A program made the position numbers and the translations under genes. A stretch of DNA of 64,000 nucleotides from Streptomyces pinistramenti (GTDB taxonomy: Bacteria; Actinomycetota; Actinomycetes; Streptomycetales; Streptomycetaceae): positions 124,001-188,000 of the forward strand of contig NZ_JAJCXB010000001.1 in the NCBI RefSeq assembly GCF_020564935.1, read 5' to 3'. Below the pieces are notes generated by a model. That model was given only the letters and a program-made list of their open reading frames with translations, was not told where the DNA came from and ran no database searches. Positions 27,818 through 36,576 of the stretch are shown here, piece after piece (positions within the stretch are counted from its first letter, which is position 1; the number at the start of each line of letters is the position of its first letter).

Positions 27818-28438
27818 GTGCCCAAAAAGGTGGACCACGAGACCAGGCGCAGGGAGATCTCCGAAGCACTCTGGCGGATCGCGAGCACCCGCGGCCTGGA
27901 CGGCGCGAGCCTGCGCGACGTCGCGGCCGAGGCCGGCATCTCGCTCGGCAGGCTGCAGCACTACTTCCGCACCAGGGACGAGATGCTCGGCTTCGCCCTC
28001 CGGCACATCAACGAGCTGGCCGACCGGCGGATCCGCGACCGCATCGCCGGCATGGCGGCGGAGCCGACGCCGCGCGCCGTCCTGCGCGCCTGCCTGTCGG
28101 GCATGCTCCCGCTCGACGACAAGAGCCGCACCGGCACCCTCGTCGGCGCCGCCTACTTCGTTCGTGCCGTGCACGACGAAAGCCTGCGCGCCGAGGCCAG
28201 GGAAGGCATCCCCCGTCTGTGCGCCTTCTTCGCCGGCCAGCTGCGCCGTGCGGCGGAGCGCGGCGAACTGCCGCCCGGCCGGGACGCCGAGGACGAGGCG
28301 ATGCTGCTGATCAGCCTCGTCGACGGGCTCTCCACCTATGTCCTGCTGGACGTCCACCCGCCCGAGAAGGCGCTCCACCTCCTCGACCTGCACCTGGCGA
28401 ACCTCTTCGGCACGCCGCCACCGGACGCAACGGACTGA
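27818..28438 (+). CDS. TetR-family transcriptional regulator
   Basis: A 206-residue repressor type. The helix-turn-helix is at residues 10-55 (RRREISEALWRIASTRGLDG, LRDVAAEAGISLGRLQHYFR). The ligand domain ends VDGLSTYVLLDVHPPEKALH. GTG is the start with GGAGG 6 bases upstream. It is divergent from the PH-domain pair, its most likely target. The ligand is unknown. Confidence 0.88.
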   Translation: MPKKVDHETRRREISEALWRIASTRGLDGASLRDVAAEAGISLGRLQHYFRTRDEMLGFALRHINELADRRIRDRIAGMAAEPTPRAVLRACLSGMLPLDDKSRTGTLVGAAYFVRAVHDESLRAEAREGIPRLCAFFAGQLRRAAERGELPPGRDAEDEAMLLISLVDGLSTYVLLDVHPPEKALHLLDLHLANLFGTPPPDATD

Positions 28439-28462
28439 TCAGGCCCCCGGCCCGTGACGCGG

Positions 28463-28876
28463 CTACGCCTCCCGCAGCAGCGCCGCCAGGTCGGCGTCGA
28501 CGTCCAGATGCCGGGCCTCGTCCCCCCGGGCGACGAGCCCGTACGCCATGGCCAGGAAGCGCCGCAGATCCCGCGCGTCGAACTGGACCATCGCCAGCCC
28601 TTCGACGGTGTGCAGCTCGACCATGACGGTGCGCGGACCGCAGGGCCAGAGATGCACGTCGCCGATCCCCGCGGGCCCCCGCAGCCCCTCCGTCAGCAGC
28701 TCGCGGGCGAACGTCCACACCACCTCGGTGCCGTCCAGGGAGGCGGGCGGCGGAAACACCACCAGGACCGCGAAGGGGTCGTCCGGGTCGTAACGCAGCG
28801 CCGCGGGGATCTGCCGCGCCCGCGGCTCGGTCGCGATGAGGCGGGCCTGGACGGCGTGGTCGATGACGGTGGGCAT
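28463..28876 (-). CDS. SsgA-like sporulation/cell-division regulator, second copy
   Basis: A 137-residue SALP, similar in plan to the copy at 24984: VQARLIATEPRARQIPAALR, PFAVLVVFPPPASLDGTEVV, WTFARELLTEGLRGPAGIGD, DLRRFLAMAYGLVARGDEAR. The two share roughly half their residues and the same ending style (HLDVD..LA.L). The start is set by GGGAG 7 bases before ATG and by comparison with the other copy. It converges on the TetR gene with 24 bases between stops. Confidence 0.9.
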   Translation of the reverse strand: MPTVIDHAVQARLIATEPRARQIPAALRYDPDDPFAVLVVFPPPASLDGTEVVWTFARELLTEGLRGPAGIGDVHLWPCGPRTVMVELHTVEGLAMVQFDARDLRRFLAMAYGLVARGDEARHLDVDADLAALLREA

Positions 28877-29016
28877 CGCCGGCTCCCTTGCGTTCGGTGC
28901 GCTTCCTTGTCCCTTCGACCACTGGGACGTCGGCCGTGTCACGCCGGTGTGCGGCATTCCTGCGTGAGCTGCGTCACGGAGCGGTGCGCGCGGGGAGCGG
29001 GCCCGAGGGCCGCCGC

Positions 29017-29523
29017 TCAGTCCATCAGGCTGCCCAGGCGGCCTTCGAGTACGACCAGCAACTCGGCCAGCCCGTCGGAGAGTTCGTGCTGCCGCTGGTC
29101 GCCGATGCCGGCGAGCAGGGCCGCCTCGTAGCTCAGCTGATCGGGCAGCAGCCGGTCGATGATGCCGCGGCCCTCGTCGGTGAGGGAGAGGTGGGCGACC
29201 CGGCGGTCCCGGTCGTCGGGCCGGCGGACGATCAGCCCGCGCGCCTCCAGCTGCCGCACCCGCTTGGTGACGGCGGCGCCGGACGCAAAGGTCTCGCGGG
29301 CCACCCGGCCGGGTGTCAGCTCGCGGTCCATCCGGCGCAGGGTGCCCAGGATGTCGAACTCGGCACGGGTGAGCCCGGCCCGCCGCAGTGGGGCGTCGGC
29401 CGCCTGCTGGAGCAGCGCCGAACAGCGGTTGAGCCGCCCGATCAGCGCCATCGGGCCGGTGTCGAGCCCTGGGTGCACCTGCTGCCACTGACGCAGCACT
29501 CCCGCGACGATGTCCTCGGCCAC
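29017..29523 (-). CDS. MarR-family transcriptional regulator
   Basis: A 168-residue winged-helix regulator. LRRAGLTRAEFDILGTLRRM leads to the recognition region GRVARETFASGAAVTKRVRQ and wing RRPDDRDRRVAHLSLTDEGR. The GTG at 29523 (VAEDIVAG) is preferred to an ATG 42 codons upstream because GGAGAG lies about 6 bases before it and because the upstream residues are low-complexity. It lies 129 bases downstream of the FUSC transporter on the same strand, a common MarR-efflux arrangement. Confidence 0.85.
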   Translation of the reverse strand: MAEDIVAGVLRQWQQVHPGLDTGPMALIGRLNRCSALLQQAADAPLRRAGLTRAEFDILGTLRRMDRELTPGRVARETFASGAAVTKRVRQLEARGLIVRRPDDRDRRVAHLSLTDEGRGIIDRLLPDQLSYEAALLAGIGDQRQHELSDGLAELLVVLEGRLGSLMD

Positions 29524-29652
29524 CCGGGCTCTCCTCTCGGCCTGCCGTACGGAGCCTTCGGCCGCCGCCGTGCGTCTCACCTGTGCCGTACGTCCTCGGC
29601 TGCCGTACGCCCCCCCAATTGTGCCTGCCCGGCACGCGGGTTCCGGCACGGG

Positions 29653-31437
29653 TCAAGCGACCGGCACGGGCTGCGCGAGCCGCCGGGCGAGCCGCGCCAG
29701 CGTGCGGTGCCCCTGCTGTTCGGCGCGCGTGACCCGCTCCTCCGGGAGGGCGTGCTGCCACCACTCGCCGGACGCTACGTCGACGGCCTCGCGCAGCTCG
29801 GCGAGGCAGACGGCGAGCCGGTCGCGGGCCCAGCCGGTCTCCAGCCCGTCGTCCGCAGCCGGCGCGGGGTCCGACGCGAGCAGCCGTTCCGCGGCGGCCC
29901 CGGCCGCGTCGACACGGTCCAGTGCGGTGTGGATCCGGTCGGTGGCGCGGCGGTTGGTGACCAGCACGCAGCAGGCCAGGCCCACCACGGCGCCGACCAG
30001 GGTGTCGATCCAGCGGTCGGCGACCAGTGTGCGGGCCGGCAGCGGATTGCCGAACTCGGTGAGCAGCAGCGCCATGGGCGTCACACAGACCGAGCCGAGC
30101 CAGTAGTTGCGGGTGATCCACGCCTCGGCCCCGAGCTGGAAGGTCAGGGCGAGGCCGATCATCGTCAGATGGCCGGTGTGGATCAGCGGCAGCAGCGCGG
30201 TGAACAGCAGCAGCCCGAGCAGATTGCCGAGGGTGCGTTGCAGTGCACGCTGCCAGGACAGGGTGGTGTTGGCCTGGAAGACCGAGGCCGCGGTCACCAC
30301 CGCCCAGTACGGATGCCCGACGCCGAGCGCCATCGAGGCCCAGCCCGCCAGCGCGCAGCCCGCCGCGACCCGCAGGCCGACCGGCAGCAGCACAGACCCG
30401 GGCGCGAGCGCGGCCGCCAGGGCACGGAACCCGCGCGGCCGTCCGGGCGCGGGCCGCCGCGGCCCGTCCGGGCGGGTCAGGTCCAGGTCCGCGGTCTCCG
30501 TGACGACGCCGTCGAGTTCCGCGCGCTGGGCCGTCGAGAGCGGCACGTCGGGGAGCGGCCCGCCGCCGCGGACCTCGCGCGCCCAGCCGCCGAACAGCTC
30601 CGCCTCGGCGGCCGCCGCGCCGCCCGGACCTGCCGGGCCTTCCAGGGCCGATTCGGCACGGATGAGCAGCCGTTCGAGACCGGTCCGTGCGGCGGCCTTC
30701 GCGGGGGTGCGGGCGGGCACGAGGAAGAGGGTGTGCCAGGCGGCGTTCACGGCGCCCGCGGTCGCCTGCCGTGCGCCTGCCGCGGCCGGTCCGCCGCCGG
30801 GATCCGTGCGCAGCAGCGCCGCCGCTGCCTCCAGGGCGCGGGCGGTGGCGATGCGCTCGGGGCCGTGCGGCCGGATCAGCGCGGGCGCCATGCACACCAG
30901 CCAGGCCAGCGCGCCGGCCGCCAGCGCCAGTGCCAGGTGCAGCGGTAGCTGCCCTGCCTGCTGAGGGACGAAGAAGGCCGATGCCGCGATGAAGGTGAAG
31001 ATGAGGTTGCCCGGCGGGCCGATCCGCGTCGCGTCGCAGACCATCTTGTGGACCGCGGCGAGCAGCGAGGCCGGCACCACCAGCAGGGCGGTGGAGGTGA
31101 TCAGGGACGCGGCCGTCAGGGCGGCGCCGAGGCTCGCGACCATGCCGGCCACGACCCACGGCAGGGTGCGGGCCCGCGCCGCGTACGGCAGGCCGTGCCC
31201 GTACAGGGCGCACATCGCGCCGGCCGAGGTGTAGAGGACCAGATCCATCCGGCCCAGCGCGAACAGCGTCAGGTCGGGGACGGCCATCGCGACGACCGCG
31301 CTGAGCGCGGGCTTGTGCCAGATGTCGACGGGCCTGCGCAGCCGTACGGTGCTGCGGATCGGCAGCGGCCGGGCACGCACACCGCCTCCCGGCGCGTGTG
31401 TGATCCGCGTCCTCGTCGGTCTGGCATGCTTTCCCAT
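29653..31437 (-). CDS. FUSC-family aromatic acid efflux-type membrane protein
   Basis: A 594-residue integral membrane protein of the FUSC/aromatic acid exporter group. It has two blocks of about six helices, at residues 40-190 and 345-480, separated by a cytoplasmic region. The second block holds the family motif ALGVGHPYWAVVTAASVFQA followed by RALQRTLGNLLGLLLFTALL and WITRNYWLGSVCVTPMALLL. It probably exports aromatic or other hydrophobic acids. There is no clear ribosome-binding site before the ATG, so the message may be leaderless. The MarR gene follows and the candidate operator precedes. Confidence 0.82.
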   Translation of the reverse strand: MGKHARPTRTRITHAPGGGVRARPLPIRSTVRLRRPVDIWHKPALSAVVAMAVPDLTLFALGRMDLVLYTSAGAMCALYGHGLPYAARARTLPWVVAGMVASLGAALTAASLITSTALLVVPASLLAAVHKMVCDATRIGPPGNLIFTFIAASAFFVPQQAGQLPLHLALALAAGALAWLVCMAPALIRPHGPERIATARALEAAAALLRTDPGGGPAAAGARQATAGAVNAAWHTLFLVPARTPAKAAARTGLERLLIRAESALEGPAGPGGAAAAEAELFGGWAREVRGGGPLPDVPLSTAQRAELDGVVTETADLDLTRPDGPRRPAPGRPRGFRALAAALAPGSVLLPVGLRVAAGCALAGWASMALGVGHPYWAVVTAASVFQANTTLSWQRALQRTLGNLLGLLLFTALLPLIHTGHLTMIGLALTFQLGAEAWITRNYWLGSVCVTPMALLLTEFGNPLPARTLVADRWIDTLVGAVVGLACCVLVTNRRATDRIHTALDRVDAAGAAAERLLASDPAPAADDGLETGWARDRLAVCLAELREAVDVASGEWWQHALPEERVTRAEQQGHRTLARLARRLAQPVPVA

Positions 31438-31446
31438 GCTTAAACG

Positions 31447-31468
31447 TTAACAGGTGTTTTACCTGTAA
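31447..31468. promoter_or_regulatory. Inverted repeat upstream of FUSC-marR, candidate MarR operator
   Basis: ACAGGT and ACCTGT are exact reverse complements around 5 bases, extended by TTA/TAA-like flanks. The A+T-rich site overlaps the stop codon of the preceding acyl-CoA dehydrogenase and ends about 10 bases before the FUSC start. It could instead be a weak terminator. Confidence 0.5.
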
Positions 31469-32493
31469 AAAGAATCGGCTGCGGCGGGCACCTCTCCGTC
31501 CGTCGCCGCGAGGACCCGGGCCCGGCAGGCCGACGGCGTGCCCCAGGCCGACCGCAGCGCCCGCGCCTTGCGGATCCACAGGGACAGGTCCAGCTCCTCC
31601 GTGTAGCCGACCGCGCCGTGCAGCTGGAGCGCGGCCCGCGCCGCCCCGTACGCCGCCTCGCCCGCGGCGGCCTTCGCCGCGGCCACGTCGCGCGTCGCCG
31701 TCCCGTCCGCGGCCCGCGCCAGCGCCACCGCCCCCGCGAACACCAGGGGCCGGGCGAACTCCAGGGCCAGCAGCGCATCGGACAGCCGGTGCTTGACCGC
31801 CTGGAACGAGCCGACCGGCACGCCGAACTGGATGCGCTGCCGTACGTAATCCACCGTGTCGGCGAGCAGGCGGCAGCCGGTGCCCAGGGCCTGGGCCGCG
31901 GTCAGCAGGGCCGCCGCATCGGCTGCCGCGGCGGCGGCCGCCGCGACCCCGGGGCCGTGCGCCAGCAGCGCGCCGTCATCGGCGGGCCGGGCGAGGCGCC
32001 GCGCCGGGTCGAGCGACGGCTGGACGGTGCCATGGCCCGCCGGGCGCCGCAGTTGGTCGCCGGACACCGCCAGCGTCACGTCGGCCACGTCGGCGTCGAG
32101 GGCGTACGGACCGTGCGCCGCATCCGCGTACGAGGCGAGGGCGGAGCCCGACGCGATGCCCGGCAGCCACGACGCGGCCGGCTCCGGGCCGTCGAGCCGA
32201 TCCAGCAGGACGGCCGCCGCGACCGTCTCCACCGCCGGTCCCGGAACCGCGTAGCGGCCCAACTCCATGAACGCCACGGCCAGTTCGATGGGAAGGAAGC
32301 CCACTCCGCCGTGTTCCTCCGGTACCGCGAGCGCGAACACCCCTGTTCCGGCGAGCCGTTGCCACAGTTTCCGGCCGGGTCCGGCGTCGCCGTCCGCCCA
32401 GGCGCGGACCGCGGCCGCGGTGTCCGCGGCCCCCAGCAGCCGCCCCAGCGTGCGCCCGAACTCGCGCTGCTCGTCGTTGAGAAGAAATGCCAT
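31459..32493 (-). CDS. Acyl-CoA dehydrogenase, short type (FadE32/33-like subunit)
   Basis: FAD-dependent dehydrogenase of 344 residues, shorter than the usual ~385. FALAVPEEHGGVGFLPIELA and DYVRQRIQFGVPVGSFQAVK, LQLHGAVGYTEELDLSLWI show the fold. The usual YxGTxEI end and catalytic glutamate are absent. It ends soon after RKARALRSAWG. In actinobacterial steroid catabolism such short ACADs form alpha2-beta2 complexes with a longer partner. The gene 52 bases upstream, a full-length ACAD, is the natural partner. It lies at the end of the KstR2-type block; the exact step is inference. Confidence 0.8.
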   Translation of the reverse strand: MAFLLNDEQREFGRTLGRLLGAADTAAAVRAWADGDAGPGRKLWQRLAGTGVFALAVPEEHGGVGFLPIELAVAFMELGRYAVPGPAVETVAAAVLLDRLDGPEPAASWLPGIASGSALASYADAAHGPYALDADVADVTLAVSGDQLRRPAGHGTVQPSLDPARRLARPADDGALLAHGPGVAAAAAAAADAAALLTAAQALGTGCRLLADTVDYVRQRIQFGVPVGSFQAVKHRLSDALLALEFARPLVFAGAVALARAADGTATRDVAAAKAAAGEAAYGAARAALQLHGAVGYTEELDLSLWIRKARALRSAWGTPSACRARVLAATDGEVPAAADSFYR

Positions 32494-32545
32494 CCGATGC
32501 CGGTCCCTTCCCTTGCGTGGTCGTGCGGTGGCGGCGGTGCGGGCC

Positions 32546-33715
32546 CTACCGCCGTCCCTTGGGCAGTCCCAGCAGCCGTTCGGCGATGATGTCGCGCTGG
32601 ATCTCGTTGGTGCCCGCGTAGACGGGGCCGGCCAGGGCGAAGGTCCAGCCGTCGGCCCAACTGCCGTGCGCGGGGGCCTCGGTCGCGGTGTCGGCGAGTT
32701 CGCCCTCGGCGCCGAGCAGATCGAGCGCGGTCTCGTGGAGCGCGATGTCCAGTTCGGACCAGAAGATCTTGTTGAGGCTCGACTCGGCGCCGAGATCCTC
32801 GCCCGCCGCGAGCCGCGCCGCGTGGGCGCGGGTGAACAGGTGGTAGGCGCGGGCCCCGATGACGAGGTCGGCGACGCGGTCGCGCAGCGCCGTGTCGGAC
32901 GGGTCGGCGCGGCGGTTCCACAGGGCGACGAGGCGGTCGGCGGCCGCGGTGAAGCGGCCGGGGCTGCGCAGCGTCAGCCCGCGCTCGTTGCCCGCCGTGC
33001 TCATGGCCACCCGCCAGCCCTGCCCCGGCTCGCCGATCACGTCCTCGTCGGGGACGAACACCCCGTCCAGGAACAGCTCGGCGAAGGCGGGCTTGCCGTC
33101 CAGCCGCCCGATGGGCCGTACGGTCAGGCCGGGCGCCGTGAGATCGAACATCAGGTACGTCAGGCCGCGGTGCGGGCGGTCCGCCTCCGGGTGGCTGCGG
33201 AACAGGCCGAACGCGCGGTCGGCGAAGGCGGCCCGCGAGGACCAGGTCTTCTGCCCGCTCAGCAGCCAGCCGCCGTCGGTGCGCACCGCGGTGGACCGCA
33301 GCGAGGCCAGGTCCGAACCGGCCTCGGGCTCCGACCACGCCTGCGCCCAGACCACCGTGCCGCCCGCCATCGGCGGCAGGACACGGGCGAGTTGGGCTTC
33401 GGTGCCGTGCGCGAAGAGGGTCGGCGCGAGCAGGCTGATGCCGTTCTGGCCGACCCGTCCCGGGGCCCCGGCCGCGTAGTACTCCTCCTCGAAGAGCAGC
33501 CAGCGGGCGAGCGAGGCGTCCCGGCCGCCGTACTCCGCCGGCCAGGAGACCACCGACCACCGGTCGGCCGCCAGTGTGCGTTCCCACTCCCGGTGGGCCG
33601 CGAAGCCCTCCGCGGTCTCCAGGGACGGCAGGGGGGCGGCCGGTACGTGCGCGGCGAGCCAGGCGCGGGCCGTCCGCCTGAACTCCTCGTCCTCCGGGGT
33701 GTGTTCGAGATCCAT
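32546..33715 (-). CDS. Acyl-CoA dehydrogenase (FadE30/FadE31 class)
   Basis: A 389-residue ACAD with the complete domain order. The N-terminal helices end WSVVSWPAEYGGRDAS, the middle strand domain has WAQAWSEPEAGSDLASLRST and LSGQKTWSSRAAFADRAFGL, and the C-terminal helices finish LAGPVYAGTNEIQRDIIAER. SEPEAGSDLASL matches the FadE30/31-type enzymes that act on ring-derived acyl-CoAs. The start has GAGAGG upstream. It is divergent from the IpdF-like SDR across a KstR2-like operator, which ties it to steroid-ring degradation. Which of the two mycobacterial types it matches needs alignment. Confidence 0.82.
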   Translation of the reverse strand: MDLEHTPEDEEFRRTARAWLAAHVPAAPLPSLETAEGFAAHREWERTLAADRWSVVSWPAEYGGRDASLARWLLFEEEYYAAGAPGRVGQNGISLLAPTLFAHGTEAQLARVLPPMAGGTVVWAQAWSEPEAGSDLASLRSTAVRTDGGWLLSGQKTWSSRAAFADRAFGLFRSHPEADRPHRGLTYLMFDLTAPGLTVRPIGRLDGKPAFAELFLDGVFVPDEDVIGEPGQGWRVAMSTAGNERGLTLRSPGRFTAAADRLVALWNRRADPSDTALRDRVADLVIGARAYHLFTRAHAARLAAGEDLGAESSLNKIFWSELDIALHETALDLLGAEGELADTATEAPAHGSWADGWTFALAGPVYAGTNEIQRDIIAERLLGLPKGRR

Positions 33716-33793
33716 CGGCGGGCGGCCTCTCTGCTGATCGGCTCCTGGAGGCGCGGTCGCCGGTGGGGTCCGGCGCGGCACCGAGTGTTCCCT

Positions 33794-33807
33794 AACAAGT
33801 GTTTGGT
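33794..33807. promoter_or_regulatory. KstR2-like operator A
   Basis: AACAAGTGTTTGGT agrees with the mycobacterial KstR2 pattern AnCAAGnnCTTGnT at all but one fixed position. It lies between the divergent ACAD and SDR genes and abuts a possible -10 (TAGGTT, 33807-33812) for the SDR. The reverse complement of operator B differs only in its two central bases. Confidence 0.72.
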
Positions 33808-33823
33808 AGGTTAGCGTACGGCC

Positions 33824-34618
33824 ATGACGACCGAGAAGCCTTCGTATGTGCCGGGGCACGGACTGCTGGCCGGCCGGACGGCCGTCGTCACCGCAGCGGC
33901 CGGTGCCGGAATCGGCGGCGCCACCGCCCGCAAACTGCTGGAAGAGGGCGCGGACGTCCTCATCTCCGACACCCACACGCGCCGCCTCGCGGAGTCGGCC
34001 GACCGGCTCGCCGCGGAGTTCGGCGCCGCCCACGTCACCGCCGAGCCCTGCGACGTCACCGACGAGGCACAGGTCGGCGCGCTCTTCGCACGGGCCGAAG
34101 AGCGGCACGGCCGGCTCGACATCGTCGTCAACAACGCCGGACTCGGCGGCACAGCCGACCTCGTCGACATGACCGACGCGCAGTGGGACACCGTCCTCGA
34201 CACCACCCTGAACGGCACCTTCCGCTGCACCAGGGCCGCCCTGCGCCGGATGCGGGACCACCCCGGCACACCTGGAGGCGCCATCGTCAACAACGCCTCC
34301 GTCGTCGGCTGGCGCGCCCAGCGCGGCCAGGCCCACTACGCGGCGGCCAAGGCCGGCGTGATGGCGCTGACCCGCTGCGCCGCCGTGGAAGCAGCCGCCT
34401 ACGGAGTCCGGGTCAACGCGGTCTCGCCGAGCCTCGCCATGCACCCGCACCTCGCGAAGGTGACCACCGACACCCTGCTCGCCGAACTGACCGCCCGCGA
34501 GGCGTTCGGCCGCTACGCGGAACCCTGGGAGGTCGCCAACGTCATCGTCTTCCTCGCCAGCGACTACGCGTCGTACATGACCGGCGAGGTCGTCCCGGTC
34601 AGCAGCCAGCACGCCTGA
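33824..34618 (+). CDS. ipdF: Short-chain dehydrogenase, IpdF-like
   Basis: A 264-residue SDR. TAVVTAAAGAGIGGATARKL is the nucleotide-binding loop, DIVVNNAGLGG is the NNAG motif, and catalytic Ser/Tyr/Lys appear in IVNNASVVGW and AHYAAAKAGVM. In mycobacteria IpdF (Rv3559c) oxidises 5-hydroxy-HIP-CoA to the ketone before the last two rings are opened. The assignment rests on gene order next to kstR2-, fadA6- and FadE-like genes and on operator A. The 16-base gap between operator and ATG leaves little room for a leader, so the transcript may be leaderless. Confidence 0.72.
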   Translation: MTTEKPSYVPGHGLLAGRTAVVTAAAGAGIGGATARKLLEEGADVLISDTHTRRLAESADRLAAEFGAAHVTAEPCDVTDEAQVGALFARAEERHGRLDIVVNNAGLGGTADLVDMTDAQWDTVLDTTLNGTFRCTRAALRRMRDHPGTPGGAIVNNASVVGWRAQRGQAHYAAAKAGVMALTRCAAVEAAAYGVRVNAVSPSLAMHPHLAKVTTDTLLAELTAREAFGRYAEPWEVANVIVFLASDYASYMTGEVVPVSSQHA

Positions 34619-34677
34619 GCCGGCGATGACCTCATGCGCCAGTACGCCGGCCAGGGACCGGGAGCGACAATGGGCAG

Positions 34678-35325
34678 GTGTCCACCGCCAAGAAGTCAGC
34701 CGCGAAGAGCCCGGCTGCCAAGAAGAAGACGACGACCGTGAGTGCGTCGCCCGAGCGCCGCCGCGAACTGCTGCACACCGCCGCCGAGGTCTTCGCCGCC
34801 CACGGCTACAACGCCACCACCGTCCGCCGCATCGCGGACGAGGCCGGCATCCTCGCCGGCAGCCTCTACTACCACTTCGACTCCAAGGAATCGATGGTGG
34901 ACGAGATCCTGTCCACCTTCCTGAACGAACTGTGGGACGGCTACGACGCGGTACTGGCCGCCGGCCACGCCCCCAGGAAGACCCTGGAGGCCCTGGTCAC
35001 CGAATCCTTCCGGGAGATCGACCGGCACCGCGCCGCGGTCGCCATCTACCAGAAGGAGTCCCGGCACCTCGCCGCCCAGCCCCGCTTCGGCTATCTCACC
35101 GACTCCCAGCAGAAGTTCGAGAAAGCCTGGCTCGGCACGCTGGAGCGGGGCGTCGCCGACGGCAGCTTCCGCACCGACCTCGACATCCGGCTCACCTACC
35201 GCTTCGTCCGCGACACCGTCTGGGTGGCGGCGAGCTGGTACCGGCCGGACGGACACCACAGCCCGGAGGAGATCGCCCGCCAGTACCTCTCGATGGTCCT
35301 GGACGGCATCGCCCTGCGGGACTGA
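34678..35325 (+). CDS. kstR2: TetR-family regulator, KstR2-like
   Basis: A 215-residue repressor. A Lys/Ala-rich N-terminal tail (KKSAAKSPAAKKKTT) precedes the helix-turn-helix RRELLHTAAEVFAAHGYNAT and VRRIADEAGILAGSLYYHFD. The C-terminal part (FREIDRHRAAVAIYQKESRH, VRDTVWVAASWYRPDGHHSP) resembles KstR2, which binds HIP-CoA in mycobacteria. Position between ipdF- and fadA6-like genes repeats the mycobacterial order Rv3559c-Rv3557c-Rv3556c. GTG is the start, 59 bases after the SDR stop, so operator A probably controls it too. Steroid specificity is inference. Confidence 0.75.
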   Translation: MSTAKKSAAKSPAAKKKTTTVSASPERRRELLHTAAEVFAAHGYNATTVRRIADEAGILAGSLYYHFDSKESMVDEILSTFLNELWDGYDAVLAAGHAPRKTLEALVTESFREIDRHRAAVAIYQKESRHLAAQPRFGYLTDSQQKFEKAWLGTLERGVADGSFRTDLDIRLTYRFVRDTVWVAASWYRPDGHHSPEEIARQYLSMVLDGIALRD

Positions 35326-35358
35326 CCTGACCCGCTCACGCGAAGGAGCCTGATCGCC

Positions 35359-36516
35359 ATGGCCGTGGCCTACATCGTCGACGCGCTGCGCACCCCGGTC
35401 GGCAAACGCAACGGCGGGCTGGCCGCCGTCCACCCCGCCGATCTCGGCGCCCACGTCCTGGCGGCACTGATGGACCGGACCGGCCTGGACCCGGCAGCCG
35501 TCGACGACGTCGTCATGGGCTGCCTGGACACCGTGGGCCCGCAGGCCGGCGACATCGCCCGGACCAGCTGGCTGGCAGCCGGGCTCCCCGAAGAGGTGCC
35601 CGGTGTCACCGTCGACCGCCAGTGCGGCTCCTCGCAGCAGGCCGTGCACTTCGCCGCGCAGGCCGTACTCTCCGGCACCCAGGACCTCGTCGTCGCGGCC
35701 GGTACCCAGAACATGTCGATGATCCCGATCGCCTTCGCCAGCCGGCAGGCCGCCGTACCGCTCGGCCTCACCGAAGGCCCGTTCGCGGGCAGCGCGGGCT
35801 GGCGGGCACGCTACGGCGACCTGCCAGTGAACCAGTTCCACGGCGCCGAACTCATCGCCGAGAAATGGGACATCTCCCGCCCCGCCATGGAGGAGTTCGC
35901 ACTCCGCTCCCACCGACGCGCCCTGCACGCCGTCGACGAGGGCCGCTTCACCCGCGAGATCGTGCCGTACGGGGACGTCGCCGTGGACGAGGGGCCGCGG
36001 CGCGACACCTCGCTGGAGAAGATGGCCGGGCTGAAGCCGGTGGTCGACGGCGGACGGCTGACCGCCGCCGTCTCCTCCCAGGTCTCCGACGGCGCCGCGG
36101 CGATGCTGCTGGCGAGCGAGCGCGCACTGCGCGAGCACGGGCTGACGCCGCGCGCCCGCATCCACCACCTGTCGGTACGTGGCGATGACCCGATCCGGAT
36201 GCTCACCGCGCCCATCCCGGCCACCGCCCACGCGCTGAAGAAGACCGGCCTCACGCTCGACGCCATCGACCTCGTCGAGATCAACGAGGCGTTCGCGCCG
36301 GTCGTGCTGGCCTGGCTGAAGGAGACCGGCGCCGACCCCGCCAAGGTCAACGTCAACGGCGGAGCCATCGCCCTCGGCCATCCGCTCGGCGCGACCGGCG
36401 TCAGACTCATGACGACCCTGCTGCACGAGCTGGAGCGGACCGGCGGCCGCTACGGCCTCCAGACCATGTGCGAGGGCGGCGGCCAGGCGAACGTCACGGT
36501 GATCGAGCGGCTGTGA
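35359..36516 (+). CDS. fadA6: Thiolase, FadA6-like
   Basis: Acetyl-CoA C-acyltransferase of 385 residues. The nucleophile is in VTVDRQCGSSQQAVHFAAQA (Cys about 90). The catalytic histidine is in [19 protein letters not shown], and the second cysteine is in QTMCEGGGQANVTV. INEAFAPV is also present. In the KstR2 regulon FadA6 does the thiolytic step on the ring-opened product. AAGGAG lies 9 bases before the ATG, and the gene starts 33 bases after the TetR stop, so ipdF-kstR2-fadA6 form one unit. Confidence 0.8.
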   Translation: MAVAYIVDALRTPVGKRNGGLAAVHPADLGAHVLAALMDRTGLDPAAVDDVVMGCLDTVGPQAGDIARTSWLAAGLPEEVPGVTVDRQCGSSQQAVHFAAQAVLSGTQDLVVAAGTQNMSMIPIAFASRQAAVPLGLTEGPFAGSAGWRARYGDLPVNQFHGAELIAEKWDISRPAMEEFALRSHRRALHAVDEGRFTREIVPYGDVAVDEGPRRDTSLEKMAGLKPVVDGGRLTAAVSSQVSDGAAAMLLASERALREHGLTPRARIHHLSVRGDDPIRMLTAPIPATAHALKKTGLTLDAIDLVEINEAFAPVVLAWLKETGADPAKVNVNGGAIALGHPLGATGVRLMTTLLHELERTGGRYGLQTMCEGGGQANVTVIERL

Positions 36517-36576
36517 GCCGCGGGGAGCGCCGGCCGGCAGCGGAGCCCCGCCCGGCCGGCGCCTCCCGTCAGCCGC

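Noticed and set aside
28463..31579. A 1038-codon minus-strand frame covering SsgA-like, MarR and FUSC loci
   Set aside because: Only its last ~137 codons (the SsgA-like protein) look like a protein. The rest is out-of-frame reading of the FUSC and MarR genes.
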